Source: Actinomycetales bacterium JB111 (GTDB lineage: Bacteria; Actinomycetota; Actinomycetes; Actinomycetales; Actinomycetaceae). From it: DNA of 64,000 nt. The stretch lies in the NCBI GenBank assembly GCA_900163555.1, contig FUHX01000079.1:1-64000 (forward strand), in the 5' to 3' direction. This document shows positions 23,573 through 33,561 of the stretch, one piece after another (the stretch's first letter is position 1; every line of letters starts with the position of its first letter). Made by a program: the position numbers and the translations under genes. The notes under the pieces were generated by a model. That model was given only the letters and a program-made list of their open reading frames with translations. It was not told the origin of the DNA and made no database searches.

Positions 23573-25093
23573 ATGACCAGTTCAGAGGACACGGCACGCA
23601 CGGCCGGCAGTCTGCCTCCGGGCATTCCCGACGGGATTCGGCACTACATCGGCGGTCGCCACGTCGACTCCGTCTCGGGCGCGACGTTCGAGGTACTCGA
23701 TCCTGCGACGAACCGCGCCTACACGACGGCCGCCAGCGGGGATGCCGCCGACATCGACCTGGCGGTGGCCGCCGCGAAGGAGGCGTTCGAGACGGGGCCG
23801 TGGCCCCGCATGAGGGCCCGGGAGCGGCACCGGATCCTGCACCGGATCGCCGACGCGGTCGAGGCACGGGAGGACGACCTTGCCGCGATGGAGTCGTTCG
23901 ACACCGGCCTTCCGATCACGCAGGCTCGCGGTCAGGCGCGCCGAGCTGCGGAGAACTTCCGATTCTTCGCGGATCTCGTGGTCGCGCAGCGTTCGGACGC
24001 CTTCGAGGTCCCGGGCGGGCAGCTCAACTACGTCCACCGTCGTCCCGTCGGCGTCGCCGGTCTCATCACACCCTGGAACACGCCGTTCATGCTCGAGTCG
24101 TGGAAGCTCGGGCCCGCGCTGGCCTCCGGCTGCACGGTCGTGCTCAAGCCGGCCGAGTTCACTCCACTGTCGGCGTCGCTGTGGGCCGGGATCATGGAGG
24201 AGGCCGGGGTGCCGGACGGCGTGTTCAACCTGGTCGGGGGGTACGGCGAGACCGCCGGCGACGCGCTCGTCAAGCACCCCGATGTCAGTCTCGTCTCGTT
24301 CACGGGGGAGTCCAGCACGGGACAGACGATCTTCCGTAACTGCGCCGACGGTCTGAAGGGGATGTCGATGGAGCTCGGCGGCAAGTCGCCTGCCATCGTG
24401 TTCGCAGATGCCGACCTGGACGCCGCAATCGACTCGACCCTGTTCGGCGTGTTCTCGCTGAACGGTGAGCGGTGCACGGCCGGTTCCCGAATTCTCGTCG
24501 AGCGGCCCATCTACGACGAGTTCGTCGCTCGGTACGCGGAGCGTGCGGACCGGATCGTCGTGGGTCACCCGCAGGACCCGGCGACCGAGGTCGGTGCGCT
24601 CGTGCACCCCGAGCACTTCGCGAAGGTGTGGGGGTTCGTCGAGGCCGGGAAGTCCGAGGGGCGACTCGTGGCGGGCGGCTGCAGGCCGGAGGGACTCGAG
24701 GAGGGCAACTATCTTCGACCGACCGTGTTCGCGGACGTGCCCATGGAGGCATCGATCTTCCAGGAGGAGATCTTCGGTCCCGTCGTCGCGATCACCCCGT
24801 TCGACTCCGAGCCTGAGGCGCTCGAGCTCGCCAACGGTGTGCGGTACGGGCTCGCCGCGTACGTGTGGACCCGCGACCTCGAGCGCGGTCACCTGTTCGC
24901 CCAGTCCGTCGAGTCGGGCATGGTCTGGCTCAACTCGCACAACGTGCGGGACCTGCGTACGCCGTTCGGCGGGGTCAAGGCCTCCGGTCTCGGCCAGGAG
25001 GGTGGTTACCGGTCTTTGGACTTCTACACCGAGCAGCAGGCCGTCCACGTGTCGCTCGGTCCCGTGCACACCGCGAGATTCGGCGCGCGCTGA
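23573..25093 (+). CDS. HpaE-like semialdehyde dehydrogenase
   Basis: A 506-residue NAD(P)-dependent aldehyde dehydrogenase. It has the catalytic Glu in MELGGKSP, catalytic Cys in NGERCTAGSRILVE, the NAD-fold SFTGESSTG and the C-terminal NSHNVRDLRTPFGGVKASGLGQEGG. The last two closely match 5-carboxymethyl-2-hydroxymuconate semialdehyde dehydrogenases (HpaE) of homoprotocatechuate catabolism. It would oxidise an unsaturated semialdehyde to the acid. It follows the DHDPS-family gene by 11 bp with ribosome site AGAGGA. No HpaD ring dioxygenase or HpaF isomerase is present, so a related rather than identical pathway is likely. Confidence 0.85.
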   Translation: MTSSEDTARTAGSLPPGIPDGIRHYIGGRHVDSVSGATFEVLDPATNRAYTTAASGDAADIDLAVAAAKEAFETGPWPRMRARERHRILHRIADAVEAREDDLAAMESFDTGLPITQARGQARRAAENFRFFADLVVAQRSDAFEVPGGQLNYVHRRPVGVAGLITPWNTPFMLESWKLGPALASGCTVVLKPAEFTPLSASLWAGIMEEAGVPDGVFNLVGGYGETAGDALVKHPDVSLVSFTGESSTGQTIFRNCADGLKGMSMELGGKSPAIVFADADLDAAIDSTLFGVFSLNGERCTAGSRILVERPIYDEFVARYAERADRIVVGHPQDPATEVGALVHPEHFAKVWGFVEAGKSEGRLVAGGCRPEGLEEGNYLRPTVFADVPMEASIFQEEIFGPVVAITPFDSEPEALELANGVRYGLAAYVWTRDLERGHLFAQSVESGMVWLNSHNVRDLRTPFGGVKASGLGQEGGYRSLDFYTEQQAVHVSLGPVHTARFGAR

Positions 25094-25158
25094 GGCACGA
25101 CTGCCTCCGTCGGGGTATGACAGTTCAACTACGATTCATCAACACGCGAAAGGACGGT

Positions 25159-25845
25159 ATGTCGAGCGACACGAGCGAGGCTGCGGTGCCGGCGGCGCCG
25201 TCGAAGTCCGAACGCGTCTACAGGGAGCTCTACCAGCGGATCGTCGACGGGACGTACTCGCCGGGATATCGACTCGTCCTCAGTCAGATCGCGGAGAGCT
25301 TCGGTACTTCTGCGCTGCCGGTCCGGGAAGCAGTACGGCGGCTCGAGGCGGAGGGCCTCGTGACCTACAGGCGGAACATCGGTGCCGAGGTGGCCGGGAT
25401 CGATCCGGTCGACTACGCGGACGTCATGCAGTCGATGGCACTGCTCGAGGGGTTCGCAACCTCCCTTGCGGCGCCGCACGTGTCGTCGGACGAGATCGCG
25501 CATGCCACGGCGATCAACGACGAGCTCCGCAGGATGCGGGGTGAGGATTTCGACCCGATTCGATTCACCCGTCTCAACCAGGAGTTCCACACCGTCCTGT
25601 GCGCGCCGTGCCCGAACGCGCACCTGCTGGACATGCTCACGCGCGAGCAGGAGCGAATGGCTGCGATTCGGCGATCGAGCTTCAGCTATGTGCCGGGACG
25701 CGCGCGGACGTCCGTCGAAGAACACGACGAGATCCTCAGTTTGATCTCGGCGCCGACAATCGACTCCGTCACGCTTGAACGCGTGGCTCGCGAGCACAAG
25801 CTCCACACCCTCAAGCAGTTCCTGGATCGGGCACAGACCGACTGA
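25159..25845 (+). CDS. GntR/FadR-family regulator of the catabolic block
   Basis: A 228-residue regulator with an N-terminal winged helix (VYRELYQRIVDGTYSPGYRLVLSQIAESFGTSALPVREAVRRLEAEGLV) and a C-terminal FCD-type helical domain with metal-ligand candidates (FHTVL, EEHDEIL, EHKLHTL). FCD members sense small organic acids. The ATG is preceded by AAGGACG. Being last in the block and in the same direction, it likely controls the importer operon through the dyad near 17603 and itself. Confidence 0.85.
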   Translation: MSSDTSEAAVPAAPSKSERVYRELYQRIVDGTYSPGYRLVLSQIAESFGTSALPVREAVRRLEAEGLVTYRRNIGAEVAGIDPVDYADVMQSMALLEGFATSLAAPHVSSDEIAHATAINDELRRMRGEDFDPIRFTRLNQEFHTVLCAPCPNAHLLDMLTREQERMAAIRRSSFSYVPGRARTSVEEHDEILSLISAPTIDSVTLERVAREHKLHTLKQFLDRAQTD

Positions 25846-25867
25846 TGTCCAACCGTCCGCACACGGC

Positions 25868-25928
25868 GCCGCGCACCAGGTCGGGTAACGGCCAGACCCA
25901 CCCGGTCGGGTGATAGCCAGACCCGCCC
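25868..25928 (+). repeat. Right border repeat: 36-bp copy plus second tandem unit
   Basis: Positions 25868-25903 match 17461-17496 at 34 of 36 bases. A second 25-bp unit at 25904-25928 repeats the core with four changes (AACG to GATA region and one A to G), making a tandem pair. It lies between the GntR gene and gabD; a short hairpin, GAGGGA-ACGC-TCCCTC, follows at 25944-25959. Confidence 0.8.
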
Positions 25929-26011
25929 CACCGGGTGCACAGTGAGGGAACGCTCCCTCGCGCCCACGGCGGCCGCGGCGGCGACGCACGGCAGAACCCA
26001 AGGAGACGACG

Positions 26012-27502
26012 ATGACTCAAGCGACCACCCACCCGACGGCCGTCACCGACCTGATCGCCACGATCGAGCCCGAGCGCGGCGTGTGGATCGGCGGCGCGGG
26101 CGCCGCCGGATCGACGTCGGCCACGTTCGCGGTCTCGGACCCGGCCACCACGGACGAGCTCGCCCGGATCTCCGACGGCACGCCCGACGACGCCCGCCGC
26201 GCCGTCGACGCCGCGGCGGACGCGCTCCCGGCCTGGTCGGCGACAGCGCCCCGGAAGCGCGCGGACATCCTCCGCCGGGCGTTCGAGCTCATGACCGAGC
26301 GCAGCGAGGCCCTCGCCGGGCTCATCGCCGCCGAGAACGGCAAGGCCATGTCCGACGCCCGCGGCGAGGTGGCCTACGCCGCGGAGTTCTTCCGCTGGTA
26401 CAGCGAGGAATGCGTGCGCATGGAGGGCGTCTACGTCGAGTCGCCGGCCGGCGGCACGCGCACGGTCGTCACGCACCGGCCGATCGGCGTCGCCGCTCTC
26501 GTCACCCCGTGGAACTTCCCGGCCGCCATGGCCACGCGCAAGATCGCCCCCGCGCTCGGCGCCGGCTGCACCGTCCTGCTCAAGCCGGCCTCCGAGACCC
26601 CGCTCACCGCGCTCGCGATCGCCCGCATCCTCACCGACGCCGGAGTGCCCGACGGCGCCGTCAACGTCGTCCCCACGTCGAAGGCCTCGACCGTGGTCAC
26701 CGAGTGGATCGAGGACCCGCGCGTCGCCAAGCTCTCCTTCACCGGCTCGACCGGCATCGGCTCGCGCCTGCTCGAGCAGGCCGCCGGCCGCGTCGTCTCC
26801 ACCTCGATGGAGCTCGGCGGTAACGCCCCGCTCGTCGTCGCCGCCGACGCGGACCTGGACAAGGCGATCGACGGCGCCATGATCGCCAAGCTGCGCAACG
26901 GCGGGCAGGCCTGCACCGCCGCCAACCGCCTGTTCGTCCACGAGGACGTCGCCGAGGAGTTCACCGCCCGGCTCGGCGAGCGCGTAGCGGCGCTGCGGGT
27001 CGGCCCGGCCGCCGACCCCGACACCGAGATCGGGCCGCTCATCAGCGACAAGGCGCGCCGCGGCGTCGACGAGCTCGTGCAGAAGGCCCTCGCCGAGGGC
27101 GCCCGCGTCACCCACCAGGCGGACGTGCCGGACGGGCTCGCCGGCTGGTTCTACCCGCCGATGGTCCTGCGCGACGTCCCCGGTGACTCCGTCCTCATGG
27201 GCACCGAGATCTTCGGGCCCATCGCCCCGATCGTCACCTGGTCCGACGACGACGCCATGGTCGCCGCCGTCAACGACACCGAGTTCGGCCTGTCCGCCTA
27301 CGTCTTCTCCGGCGACCTGAAATGGGCCATGACGATCGCCGAGCGCCTCGAGGTCGGCATGGTCGGCATCAACCGCGGGCTCGTCTCCGACCCGGCCGCG
27401 CCTTTCGGCGGCGTGAAGTCCTCCGGCCTCGGCCGCGAGGGCGGCCACGAGGGCATCGCGGAGTACCAGGAGGTCCAGTACTTCTCGATCGACTGGAGCT
27501 GA
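26012..27502 (+). CDS. gabD: Succinate-semialdehyde dehydrogenase (GabD-like)
   Basis: A 496-residue aldehyde dehydrogenase with ALVTPWNFPAAM, SFTGSTGIGSRLL, MELGGNAPL (catalytic Glu), NGGQACTAANR (catalytic Cys), FGPIAPI and C-terminal PFGGVKSSGLGREGGHEGI, the pattern of NAD(P)-dependent succinate-semialdehyde dehydrogenases. It would feed succinate to the TCA cycle. It lies just outside the right border repeat. Succinate semialdehyde is the end product of HPC-type catabolism, so it may complete the neighbouring pathway, although a GABA role is equally possible. Ribosome site AAGGAGA. Confidence 0.85.
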   Translation: MTQATTHPTAVTDLIATIEPERGVWIGGAGAAGSTSATFAVSDPATTDELARISDGTPDDARRAVDAAADALPAWSATAPRKRADILRRAFELMTERSEALAGLIAAENGKAMSDARGEVAYAAEFFRWYSEECVRMEGVYVESPAGGTRTVVTHRPIGVAALVTPWNFPAAMATRKIAPALGAGCTVLLKPASETPLTALAIARILTDAGVPDGAVNVVPTSKASTVVTEWIEDPRVAKLSFTGSTGIGSRLLEQAAGRVVSTSMELGGNAPLVVAADADLDKAIDGAMIAKLRNGGQACTAANRLFVHEDVAEEFTARLGERVAALRVGPAADPDTEIGPLISDKARRGVDELVQKALAEGARVTHQADVPDGLAGWFYPPMVLRDVPGDSVLMGTEIFGPIAPIVTWSDDDAMVAAVNDTEFGLSAYVFSGDLKWAMTIAERLEVGMVGINRGLVSDPAAPFGGVKSSGLGREGGHEGIAEYQEVQYFSIDWS

Positions 27503-27524
27503 CGAGCAACCCGGCCCGCGCGGC

Positions 27525-30500
27525 CTACGCCGCCCCGTAGCCTCCGCCGCCGGGCGTCTCGACCTGCAGCACGTCACCGGCCTCGACGTGCACGGTGTCG
27601 ACGCCGGCCAGCTCCACGACCTCGCCGCCTGACCGGAACACGCGGTTGACCCCGGGCGCTCCCGGCTCTCCGCCGGCCATCCCGTACGGGGGCACGCGGC
27701 GGTTGTTCGTCAGCAGGCTGACGGTCATCGGCTCGAGGAACCGCAGCCGTCGCCTGCCGCCGTCGCCGCCGTGCCACCGGCCCGCGCCGCCGCTGCCGGA
27801 CCGGATCTCGTAGGACTCGACCAGCACGGGCAGCCGCCACTCGAGGACCTCGGGGTCCGTGAGGCGGGAGTTCGTCATGTGCGTCTGCACCACGTCGGTG
27901 CCGTCGAAGTCCTCGCCCGCGCCCGACCCCGAGGCGAGGGTCTCGTAGTACTGGTGCCTCTCGTTCCCGAACGTCACGTTGTTCATCGTGCCCGCGCCCT
28001 CGGCCATGACGCCGAGAGCCGCGTACAGCGCGCCGGTCACGGCCTGCGACGTCTCGACGTTCCCGCCGACCACCGCCGCGGGGTACGTCGGCGACAGCAT
28101 CGACCCGTCGGGCAGGCGGATCGTGATCGGGCGCAGGCAGCCGTCGTTGAGCGGGATCTCCTTGCCCACGAGCGTGCGGAACACGTACAGCACCGCGGCC
28201 GTGGTCACGGCGGCAGGCGCGTTGAGGTTCGTGCCGAGCTGCGCGGACGTGCCTGTGAAGTCGATGACCGCCTCCCGCGCGTCGCGGTCGATCTCCACCG
28301 AGACGCGGATGTGCGCGCCGGCATCGGTCTCGTAGTCGTAGCTGCCGCCGGTAAGCGTGGCGATGACGGAGCGGACCGCCTCCTCGGCATCGGCCTGGAC
28401 GTGCCCGAGGTAGGCGGTGACGACGTCGAGCCCGTACGTCTCGATCAGCGCCCGCACCTCCGCCACGCCCTTGACGTTGGCCGCGACCTGCGCCCGCAGG
28501 TCCGCGAGGTTCGTCGCGACGTCCCGGGACGGGTAGGGGCCCGCCGACAGGTGCGCCTCCGTCTCGGCCTCGCGGAACTTCCCGTCCGTCACGAGCGGCC
28601 AGTCGTCGAACAGGACGCCCTCCTCGAGCACGGTCGTCGAGGTCGCGGGCATCGACCCGGGCGTGATGCCGCCGATCTCCGCGTGGTGCCCGCGCGAGGC
28701 GAGCAGCATGACCGGCCCGTCGCCGTCGTCGGCGGACGCGTCGAAGACCGGGGTGACGACCGTGACGTCGGGCAGGTGCGTGCCCCCGTGGTACGGGTCG
28801 TTGACCGCGAGGACCTGGCCCGGGCGCAGCGTGTCGCCCCGACGGCGCAGGACCTCCCGGACGGTCGCCCCCATCGACCCCAGGTGCACGGGGATGTGCG
28901 GGGCGTTCGCGATGAGGTTCCCGTCCCGGTCGAACAGGGCGCACGAGAAGTCGAGCCGCTCCTTGATGTTCACCGACTGCGACGTCGCCTCCAGCCGCGC
29001 GCCCATCTGCTCGGCCACCGACATGAACAGGTTCCCGAAGATCTCGAGCATGACCGGGTCGGCCTCGGTCCCCGCGGCAGGCGGCCGGGCGGCGACCACG
29101 CGGTCGAGCCGCAGCGCCCCGCCGTCGGCGACGCTCGCCGACCAGCCGGGTTCGACCAGGGTCGTCGAGTCGTCCTCCGTGATGAGGGCCGGCCCCGGCA
29201 CGTGCGTGCCGGGCGCCAACGATTCCCGACGGCGGACGGGCACCTGGGTGACCACCCCGCCCAGGTGGACGGGAACCGTGGTCGGCTCGGCGTCGTCGGG
29301 GGTGTGCGGTCGGTGCAGCGCCTGCGGCGCGGACGGGGCGAGCGCCTCCACGCTGACCGACTCCACCGTGATCGGCCGGTCCATCGTGAAGGAGTACGTC
29401 CGCTCGTGCTCGGCGGTGAAGTCCCGGACCATGTCCGCGATCTCGCCGAGGGGGACGGCGATCGCGGTGTCGGTCCGCTCGTAGCGCAGGTGCGCGCGGG
29501 GGTGGGTGGAGATGTCGGCCGCGGTCGCCGCCCGCGCCACCTCGGCGCTCGCCGCGGCCCCGATCTCGGCCGCGAGGTCGGCCAGGCGGGGGAGCAGCGC
29601 CTCGTCGAGCCGCTCCTCGACGGACTGCTCGCGGATCGCCGTGACGTCGGCGAGGCCCATACCGAGCGCGGAGAGCACCCCGGCCATCGGCGGCACGAGC
29701 ACCGTGCGGATGCCGAGCGCGTCCGCGACCGCGCAGGCGTGCTGCCCGCCCGCGCCGCCGAAGGTCGTCAGCGCGTACCCGGTGACGTCGTGCCCCCGCG
29801 CGATCGACACCTTCTTGATGGCCCCGGCCATGTTCGCCACGGCGATGGCAAGGAAGCCCTCCGCCACCTGCTCTGGGGTGCGGTCGTCCCCGGTCGCCTC
29901 CCGGATCTCGTCCGCGAGGCGGGCGAAGGAGGACCGGACGACGTCGACGTCGAGGGGCATGTCGCCGTCGGGGCCGAAGACGTGGGGGAAGCTCTCCGGC
30001 CTGATCCGGCCGAGCATGACGTTCGCGTCCGTGACCGTGAGCGGCCCGCCGCGCCGGTAGCAGGCCGGGCCGGGGTCGGCGCCGGCCGAGTCCGGGCCGA
30101 CGACGTACCGCTCGCCCTCAAGGTGCAGGATCGAGCCTCCGCCGGCGGCGACGGTCTCGATGTCGAGCATCGGGGCGCGCAGGCGGACACCGGCGATCTG
30201 GGTGGCGGACGTGCGCTCGAACGTGCCGGCGTAGTGGGAGACGTCGGTGGACGTGCCGCCCATGTCGAAGCCGACCACGCGGGTCAGGCCGACGGCCTCG
30301 GACGTGCGCGCCATGCCCACGATCCCGCCCGCCGGGCCGGACAGGATCGCGTCCTTGCCGCGGAACGAGCCCGCGTCCGTGAGCCCGCCGCTGGACTGCA
30401 TGAACAGCAGCGGCACGCCCGCTAGCTCGGTCGCGACCTGGTCGACGTACCGCCCCAGGATGGGGGAGAGGTAGGCGTCGACGACGGCCGTGTCGCCGCG

Positions 30501-31109
30501 TGAGACGAGCTTCATGAGCGGGCTGACCTCGCTCGACAGCGAGACCTGCGCGAACCCCAGCTCGGCCGCGAGCTCCCCGATCGCGCGCTCGTGAGCCGGG
30601 TGAAGGGAGGAGTGCATGAGCACGACGGCGACCGAGTCGATCCCGTCCTCGCGCGCCCGCGCGAGAGCCGGGCGCAGGTGGTCGAGGTCGAGGGGGAGGA
30701 GCACCTCGCCGTCGGCGGCGACGCGCTCGCGCACCTCGACGACCCGCTCGTAGAGCATCGACGGCAGCTCGATGTGCCGGGCGAAGATCCGCGGCCGCTC
30801 CTGGTACCCGATGCGCAGGGCGTCCCCGAACCCGTCGGTGACGACGAGGGCGGTGGGCTCGCCGCGCCGCTCGAGCAGGGCGTTCGTGGCGACCGTGGTG
30901 CCCATGCGCACGACGTCGATCGTGCCGGGCGGGACCGGCGCGCCGGGGGCGAGGCCGAGGAGCTCGCGGATGCCGGCGACGGCGGCGTCGCGGTAGCGAC
31001 CGGGGTTCTCGGACAGGAGCTTGTGAGTGACGAGGGTGCCGTCGGGGCGGCGGGCCACGAGGTCGGTGAACGTGCCGCCGCGGTCGATCCAGAACTGCCA
31101 TCCGGTCAT
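27525..31109 (-). CDS. Fused HyuA-HyuB 5-oxoprolinase/hydantoinase
   Basis: A 1194-residue protein equal to full-length ATP-dependent 5-oxoprolinase (HyuA part ~1-660, HyuB part ~665-1194). The HyuA part shows [18 protein letters not shown] at the very N-terminus, [27 protein letters not shown] and [18 protein letters not shown]. The HyuB part has [19 protein letters not shown] and [18 protein letters not shown]. The reaction is ATP-driven opening of a cyclic amide (5-oxoproline or hydantoin). The ATG at 31107-31109 fits the conserved N-terminus and a leaderless promoter; a longer upstream frame overlaps arsR and is not real. It converges with gabD. Confidence 0.88.
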   Translation of the reverse strand: MTGWQFWIDRGGTFTDLVARRPDGTLVTHKLLSENPGRYRDAAVAGIRELLGLAPGAPVPPGTIDVVRMGTTVATNALLERRGEPTALVVTDGFGDALRIGYQERPRIFARHIELPSMLYERVVEVRERVAADGEVLLPLDLDHLRPALARAREDGIDSVAVVLMHSSLHPAHERAIGELAAELGFAQVSLSSEVSPLMKLVSRGDTAVVDAYLSPILGRYVDQVATELAGVPLLFMQSSGGLTDAGSFRGKDAILSGPAGGIVGMARTSEAVGLTRVVGFDMGGTSTDVSHYAGTFERTSATQIAGVRLRAPMLDIETVAAGGGSILHLEGERYVVGPDSAGADPGPACYRRGGPLTVTDANVMLGRIRPESFPHVFGPDGDMPLDVDVVRSSFARLADEIREATGDDRTPEQVAEGFLAIAVANMAGAIKKVSIARGHDVTGYALTTFGGAGGQHACAVADALGIRTVLVPPMAGVLSALGMGLADVTAIREQSVEERLDEALLPRLADLAAEIGAAASAEVARAATAADISTHPRAHLRYERTDTAIAVPLGEIADMVRDFTAEHERTYSFTMDRPITVESVSVEALAPSAPQALHRPHTPDDAEPTTVPVHLGGVVTQVPVRRRESLAPGTHVPGPALITEDDSTTLVEPGWSASVADGGALRLDRVVAARPPAAGTEADPVMLEIFGNLFMSVAEQMGARLEATSQSVNIKERLDFSCALFDRDGNLIANAPHIPVHLGSMGATVREVLRRRGDTLRPGQVLAVNDPYHGGTHLPDVTVVTPVFDASADDGDGPVMLLASRGHHAEIGGITPGSMPATSTTVLEEGVLFDDWPLVTDGKFREAETEAHLSAGPYPSRDVATNLADLRAQVAANVKGVAEVRALIETYGLDVVTAYLGHVQADAEEAVRSVIATLTGGSYDYETDAGAHIRVSVEIDRDAREAVIDFTGTSAQLGTNLNAPAAVTTAAVLYVFRTLVGKEIPLNDGCLRPITIRLPDGSMLSPTYPAAVVGGNVETSQAVTGALYAALGVMAEGAGTMNNVTFGNERHQYYETLASGSGAGEDFDGTDVVQTHMTNSRLTDPEVLEWRLPVLVESYEIRSGSGGAGRWHGGDGGRRRLRFLEPMTVSLLTNNRRVPPYGMAGGEPGAPGVNRVFRSGGEVVELAGVDTVHVEAGDVLQVETPGGGGYGAA

Positions 31110-31115
31110 GGGGCG

Positions 31116-31121
31116 AGCGTA
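31116..31121 (-). promoter_or_regulatory. -10 hexamer of leaderless 5-oxoprolinase promoter
   Basis: TACGCT on the minus strand ends 6 nt before the ATG. Confidence 0.5.
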
Positions 31122-31193
31122 GGAGGTCGGGGAGGGGGCGGTGTGGCCGGGGTCGCTGACGGACCAGCGACGTAGCGATATCATCAAATCACT

Positions 31194-31571
31194 ATGCCAC
31201 TGGATCAGAGTCAGCGCCCCCTGTACGAGGTCAAGGCCGCCATGTTCAAGGGGCTCGCCCACCCCGTCCGCATCCGCATCCTCGAGATGCTCTCGACCAC
31301 GCCCGAGGTGAGCGTCACCGAGCTGCGGGAGGAGACCGGGCTCGAGCAGGCCCACCTCTCGCAGCACCTCGCGGTGCTGCGCACCCACCGGCTGGTGGAC
31401 TCCGAGCGGCGCGCCTCGCACGTGTACTACCGGCTCGCCGACCGCCGGGTGGCCGACCTGCTCTCCGCGGCGCGTTCGCTGCTGCTCGGGATGCTCTCCC
31501 GCGACGGCGAGGACGCCGCCGAGCGCCTCGCCGAGGCGAAGTCCCTGCCCACGATCGGGTCCGCCCGATGA
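31194..31571 (+). CDS. ArsR-family regulator paired with SulP
   Basis: A 125-residue winged-helix protein: [67 protein letters not shown]. It contains no Cys at all, so it cannot use the thiol-based metal or persulfide sites common in the family. Its last codons overlap the SulP gene start (ATGA), so it probably regulates that transporter. An AT-rich stretch, GATATCATCAAATCAC, just before the ATG may be its operator. Confidence 0.85.
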   Translation: MPLDQSQRPLYEVKAAMFKGLAHPVRIRILEMLSTTPEVSVTELREETGLEQAHLSQHLAVLRTHRLVDSERRASHVYYRLADRRVADLLSAARSLLLGMLSRDGEDAAERLAEAKSLPTIGSAR

Positions 31572-33442
31572 ACGAGGTCGAGACGAACGGGGCGGACGGT
31601 TCGCGCGGTGACGGGACGGGCGAGGCCGTGACGGATGCGGCCGGGACGAGCGCGATCGGTGAGACCGGCGCGGGTGCGCCCACCGCGACCGACGCGGGTG
31701 CGCCCGCGGCGACAGCCGCCGTCGGCTCGCGCGGCGACCGTGCCCTCAGGTCGACCGCGCGGACGATCCTGCGCTCGATGTCCGACCTGCGGATGCTGCT
31801 CCCGGCCCGCAGCGACTACGCGGGCGTCCGCCGCACGTGGCGCAGGGACGTCCTCGCCGGCGTCACGGTCGGCATCGTCGCGCTCCCGCTCGCCCTCGGC
31901 TTCGGCGTCAGCTCCGGGCTCACGGCCGAGCAGGGCCTGATCACCGCGATCGTCGCCGGCTTCCTCGCCGCGATCTTCGGCGGGTCGAACGTCCAGGTCT
32001 CGGGCCCGACCGGCGCCATGGTCGTCGTCCTCGTCCCGATCGCCGCCAGTCACGGGCCGGGCGCGATCGCCCTGGTGAGCCTGATGGCCGGGGTGATGGT
32101 CGTCGTCGCGGGGCTCCTGCGCCTGGGGCGCACGGTCTCCGTCATCCCCTGGCCCGTGATCGAGGGCTTTACGCTCGGCATCGCCATCACGATCTTCATG
32201 CAGCAGGTCCCGCTCGTGACGACCGCCGAGCGGTACGCGTCCGGCGACCTCAGCCCCGTCGCGATCGTCGCCGCCGGGCAGGCGCTCGCCGAGGCGGACC
32301 TCGTCCACCTCGCCTGGGCGCTCGGCGCCGTCGCCGTCGTGATTGCGTCCATGGTCCTCCTGCCGCGGCTGCACCCGTCGATCCCGGGCTCGCTGGTGGG
32401 CATCGTCGTCGTCGCGGCGATCACCGCCCTCGTCGACACGCCGCTGGCCACGCTCGGCGCCATCCCGTCGTCCCTGCCGATGCCCTCGATGCCGGGCATC
32501 GACGGGGACATGCTGCGCAGCCTGCTGCCGTCCGCCGCCGCCGTCGCGGCGCTCGCCGCCATCGAGTCGCTGCTGTCCGCGCGGGTCGCGGCCGGCATGG
32601 CGGACACCGGCCCCTACAACGCGGACCGCGAGCTCGTCGGCCAGGGCATCGCCTCGGTCGGCTCGGCGATGTTCGGCGGCATGCCCGCGACCGGCGCGAT
32701 CGCCCGCACGTCCGTCAACATCCGGTCCGGCGGGCGCACGCGCCTCGCCTCGGTGGTGCACGCGCTCATCCTGCTCGGCATCGTGTTCGTGGCCGCGGGG
32801 CCGGTCGGCGAGATCCCGTACGCGGCGCTCGCGGGCGTGCTGTTCGTGACCGCGTGCCGGATGGTGCCGCTGCGACCGATGATCGCCGTGCTGCGGTCCT
32901 CGCGCTCCGGCGCCCTGACGTTCGTCGTCACCGCGATCATCACCGTCTCGTTCGACCTCGTCGTCGCGGTCCTCATCGGGCTCGGCCTCGCCGCGGTACT
33001 CGCCCTGCGCACGCTCGCCCGCTCGACGTCCGTGCGGATCGAACGGATCGAGGGCGGCGGCGAGGATGACGCCGGGATCGTCGCGGTGCGGTTCACCGGC
33101 CCGCTGTTCTTCGCGCCGGCCGAGCGCATCTTCGACACGATCATGGCCGTCCAGCACGCGCGGGTCGTCATCCTGCGCATGTCGCAGCTCGACTTCGTCG
33201 ACGCCACCGGCGCGCACACGCTGCGCGAGCTCGTGACCGGGCTCGAGCGGAGGGGAGTGACGGTGCTGGTCAAGGGCGTGCGGCCCGGCCACGAGGGCAT
33301 CCTGCGGCACGTCGGGGTGCTCGACGCGCTCCGGCACCACCGGCACCTGTTCGAGTCCTTCGACGACGCACTCGAGCACGCGAGGTCGCACGTCCGGCGC
33401 GAGCGCGAGGCGCGGGAGGTGGCGGCGGACAGGGCCGGGTAG
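31568..33442 (+). CDS. SulP-family anion transporter with STAS domain
   Basis: A 624-residue transporter. A ~75-residue low-complexity N-terminus is followed by a SLC26/SulP membrane domain ([20 protein letters not shown], the conserved [18 protein letters not shown], and [29 protein letters not shown]) and a C-terminal STAS domain ([41 protein letters not shown]). It would import sulfate, bicarbonate or a dicarboxylate; the substrate is not readable from sequence. Translationally coupled to the ArsR regulator. Confidence 0.88.
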   Translation: MNEVETNGADGSRGDGTGEAVTDAAGTSAIGETGAGAPTATDAGAPAATAAVGSRGDRALRSTARTILRSMSDLRMLLPARSDYAGVRRTWRRDVLAGVTVGIVALPLALGFGVSSGLTAEQGLITAIVAGFLAAIFGGSNVQVSGPTGAMVVVLVPIAASHGPGAIALVSLMAGVMVVVAGLLRLGRTVSVIPWPVIEGFTLGIAITIFMQQVPLVTTAERYASGDLSPVAIVAAGQALAEADLVHLAWALGAVAVVIASMVLLPRLHPSIPGSLVGIVVVAAITALVDTPLATLGAIPSSLPMPSMPGIDGDMLRSLLPSAAAVAALAAIESLLSARVAAGMADTGPYNADRELVGQGIASVGSAMFGGMPATGAIARTSVNIRSGGRTRLASVVHALILLGIVFVAAGPVGEIPYAALAGVLFVTACRMVPLRPMIAVLRSSRSGALTFVVTAIITVSFDLVVAVLIGLGLAAVLALRTLARSTSVRIERIEGGGEDDAGIVAVRFTGPLFFAPAERIFDTIMAVQHARVVILRMSQLDFVDATGAHTLRELVTGLERRGVTVLVKGVRPGHEGILRHVGVLDALRHHRHLFESFDDALEHARSHVRREREAREVAADRAG

Positions 33443-33487
33443 TCCCGCACGAGCGACCTCCGCGAGGGGCCGGGGGTGCGACGCCGT

Positions 33488-33528
33488 GCGGATGCCCTGG
33501 GGCTCGAGCCCTGGGCGGATGCCCTGGG
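33488..33528 (+). repeat. Short direct repeats around a palindrome after SulP
   Basis: GCGGATGCCCTGGG occurs at 33488-33501 and 33515-33528, flanking the perfect palindrome GGGCTCGAGCCC (33500-33511). This lies in the 119-bp convergent gap and could help terminate transcription. Confidence 0.5.
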
Positions 33529-33561
33529 TAGGCACTCCCGTCGGCTGCCGGGAGCCGGTGG

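Noticed and set aside
17461-25928. Calling the repeat-bordered block an integrative element
   Set aside because: No integrase, transposase, tRNA target or conjugation gene is present; only the repeats and context suggest transfer, so it is reported as a finding, not as a mobile element feature.
27771-30425. Long plus-strand open frame across the 5-oxoprolinase gene
   Set aside because: The minus-strand protein has all HyuA/HyuB motifs; the plus-strand product is Arg/Gly/Val-biased with no motif.
31110-31421. N-terminal extension of 5-oxoprolinase through an upstream start
   Set aside because: The conserved [10 protein letters not shown] begins a few residues after the ATG at 31109, and the extension overlaps arsR antisense.
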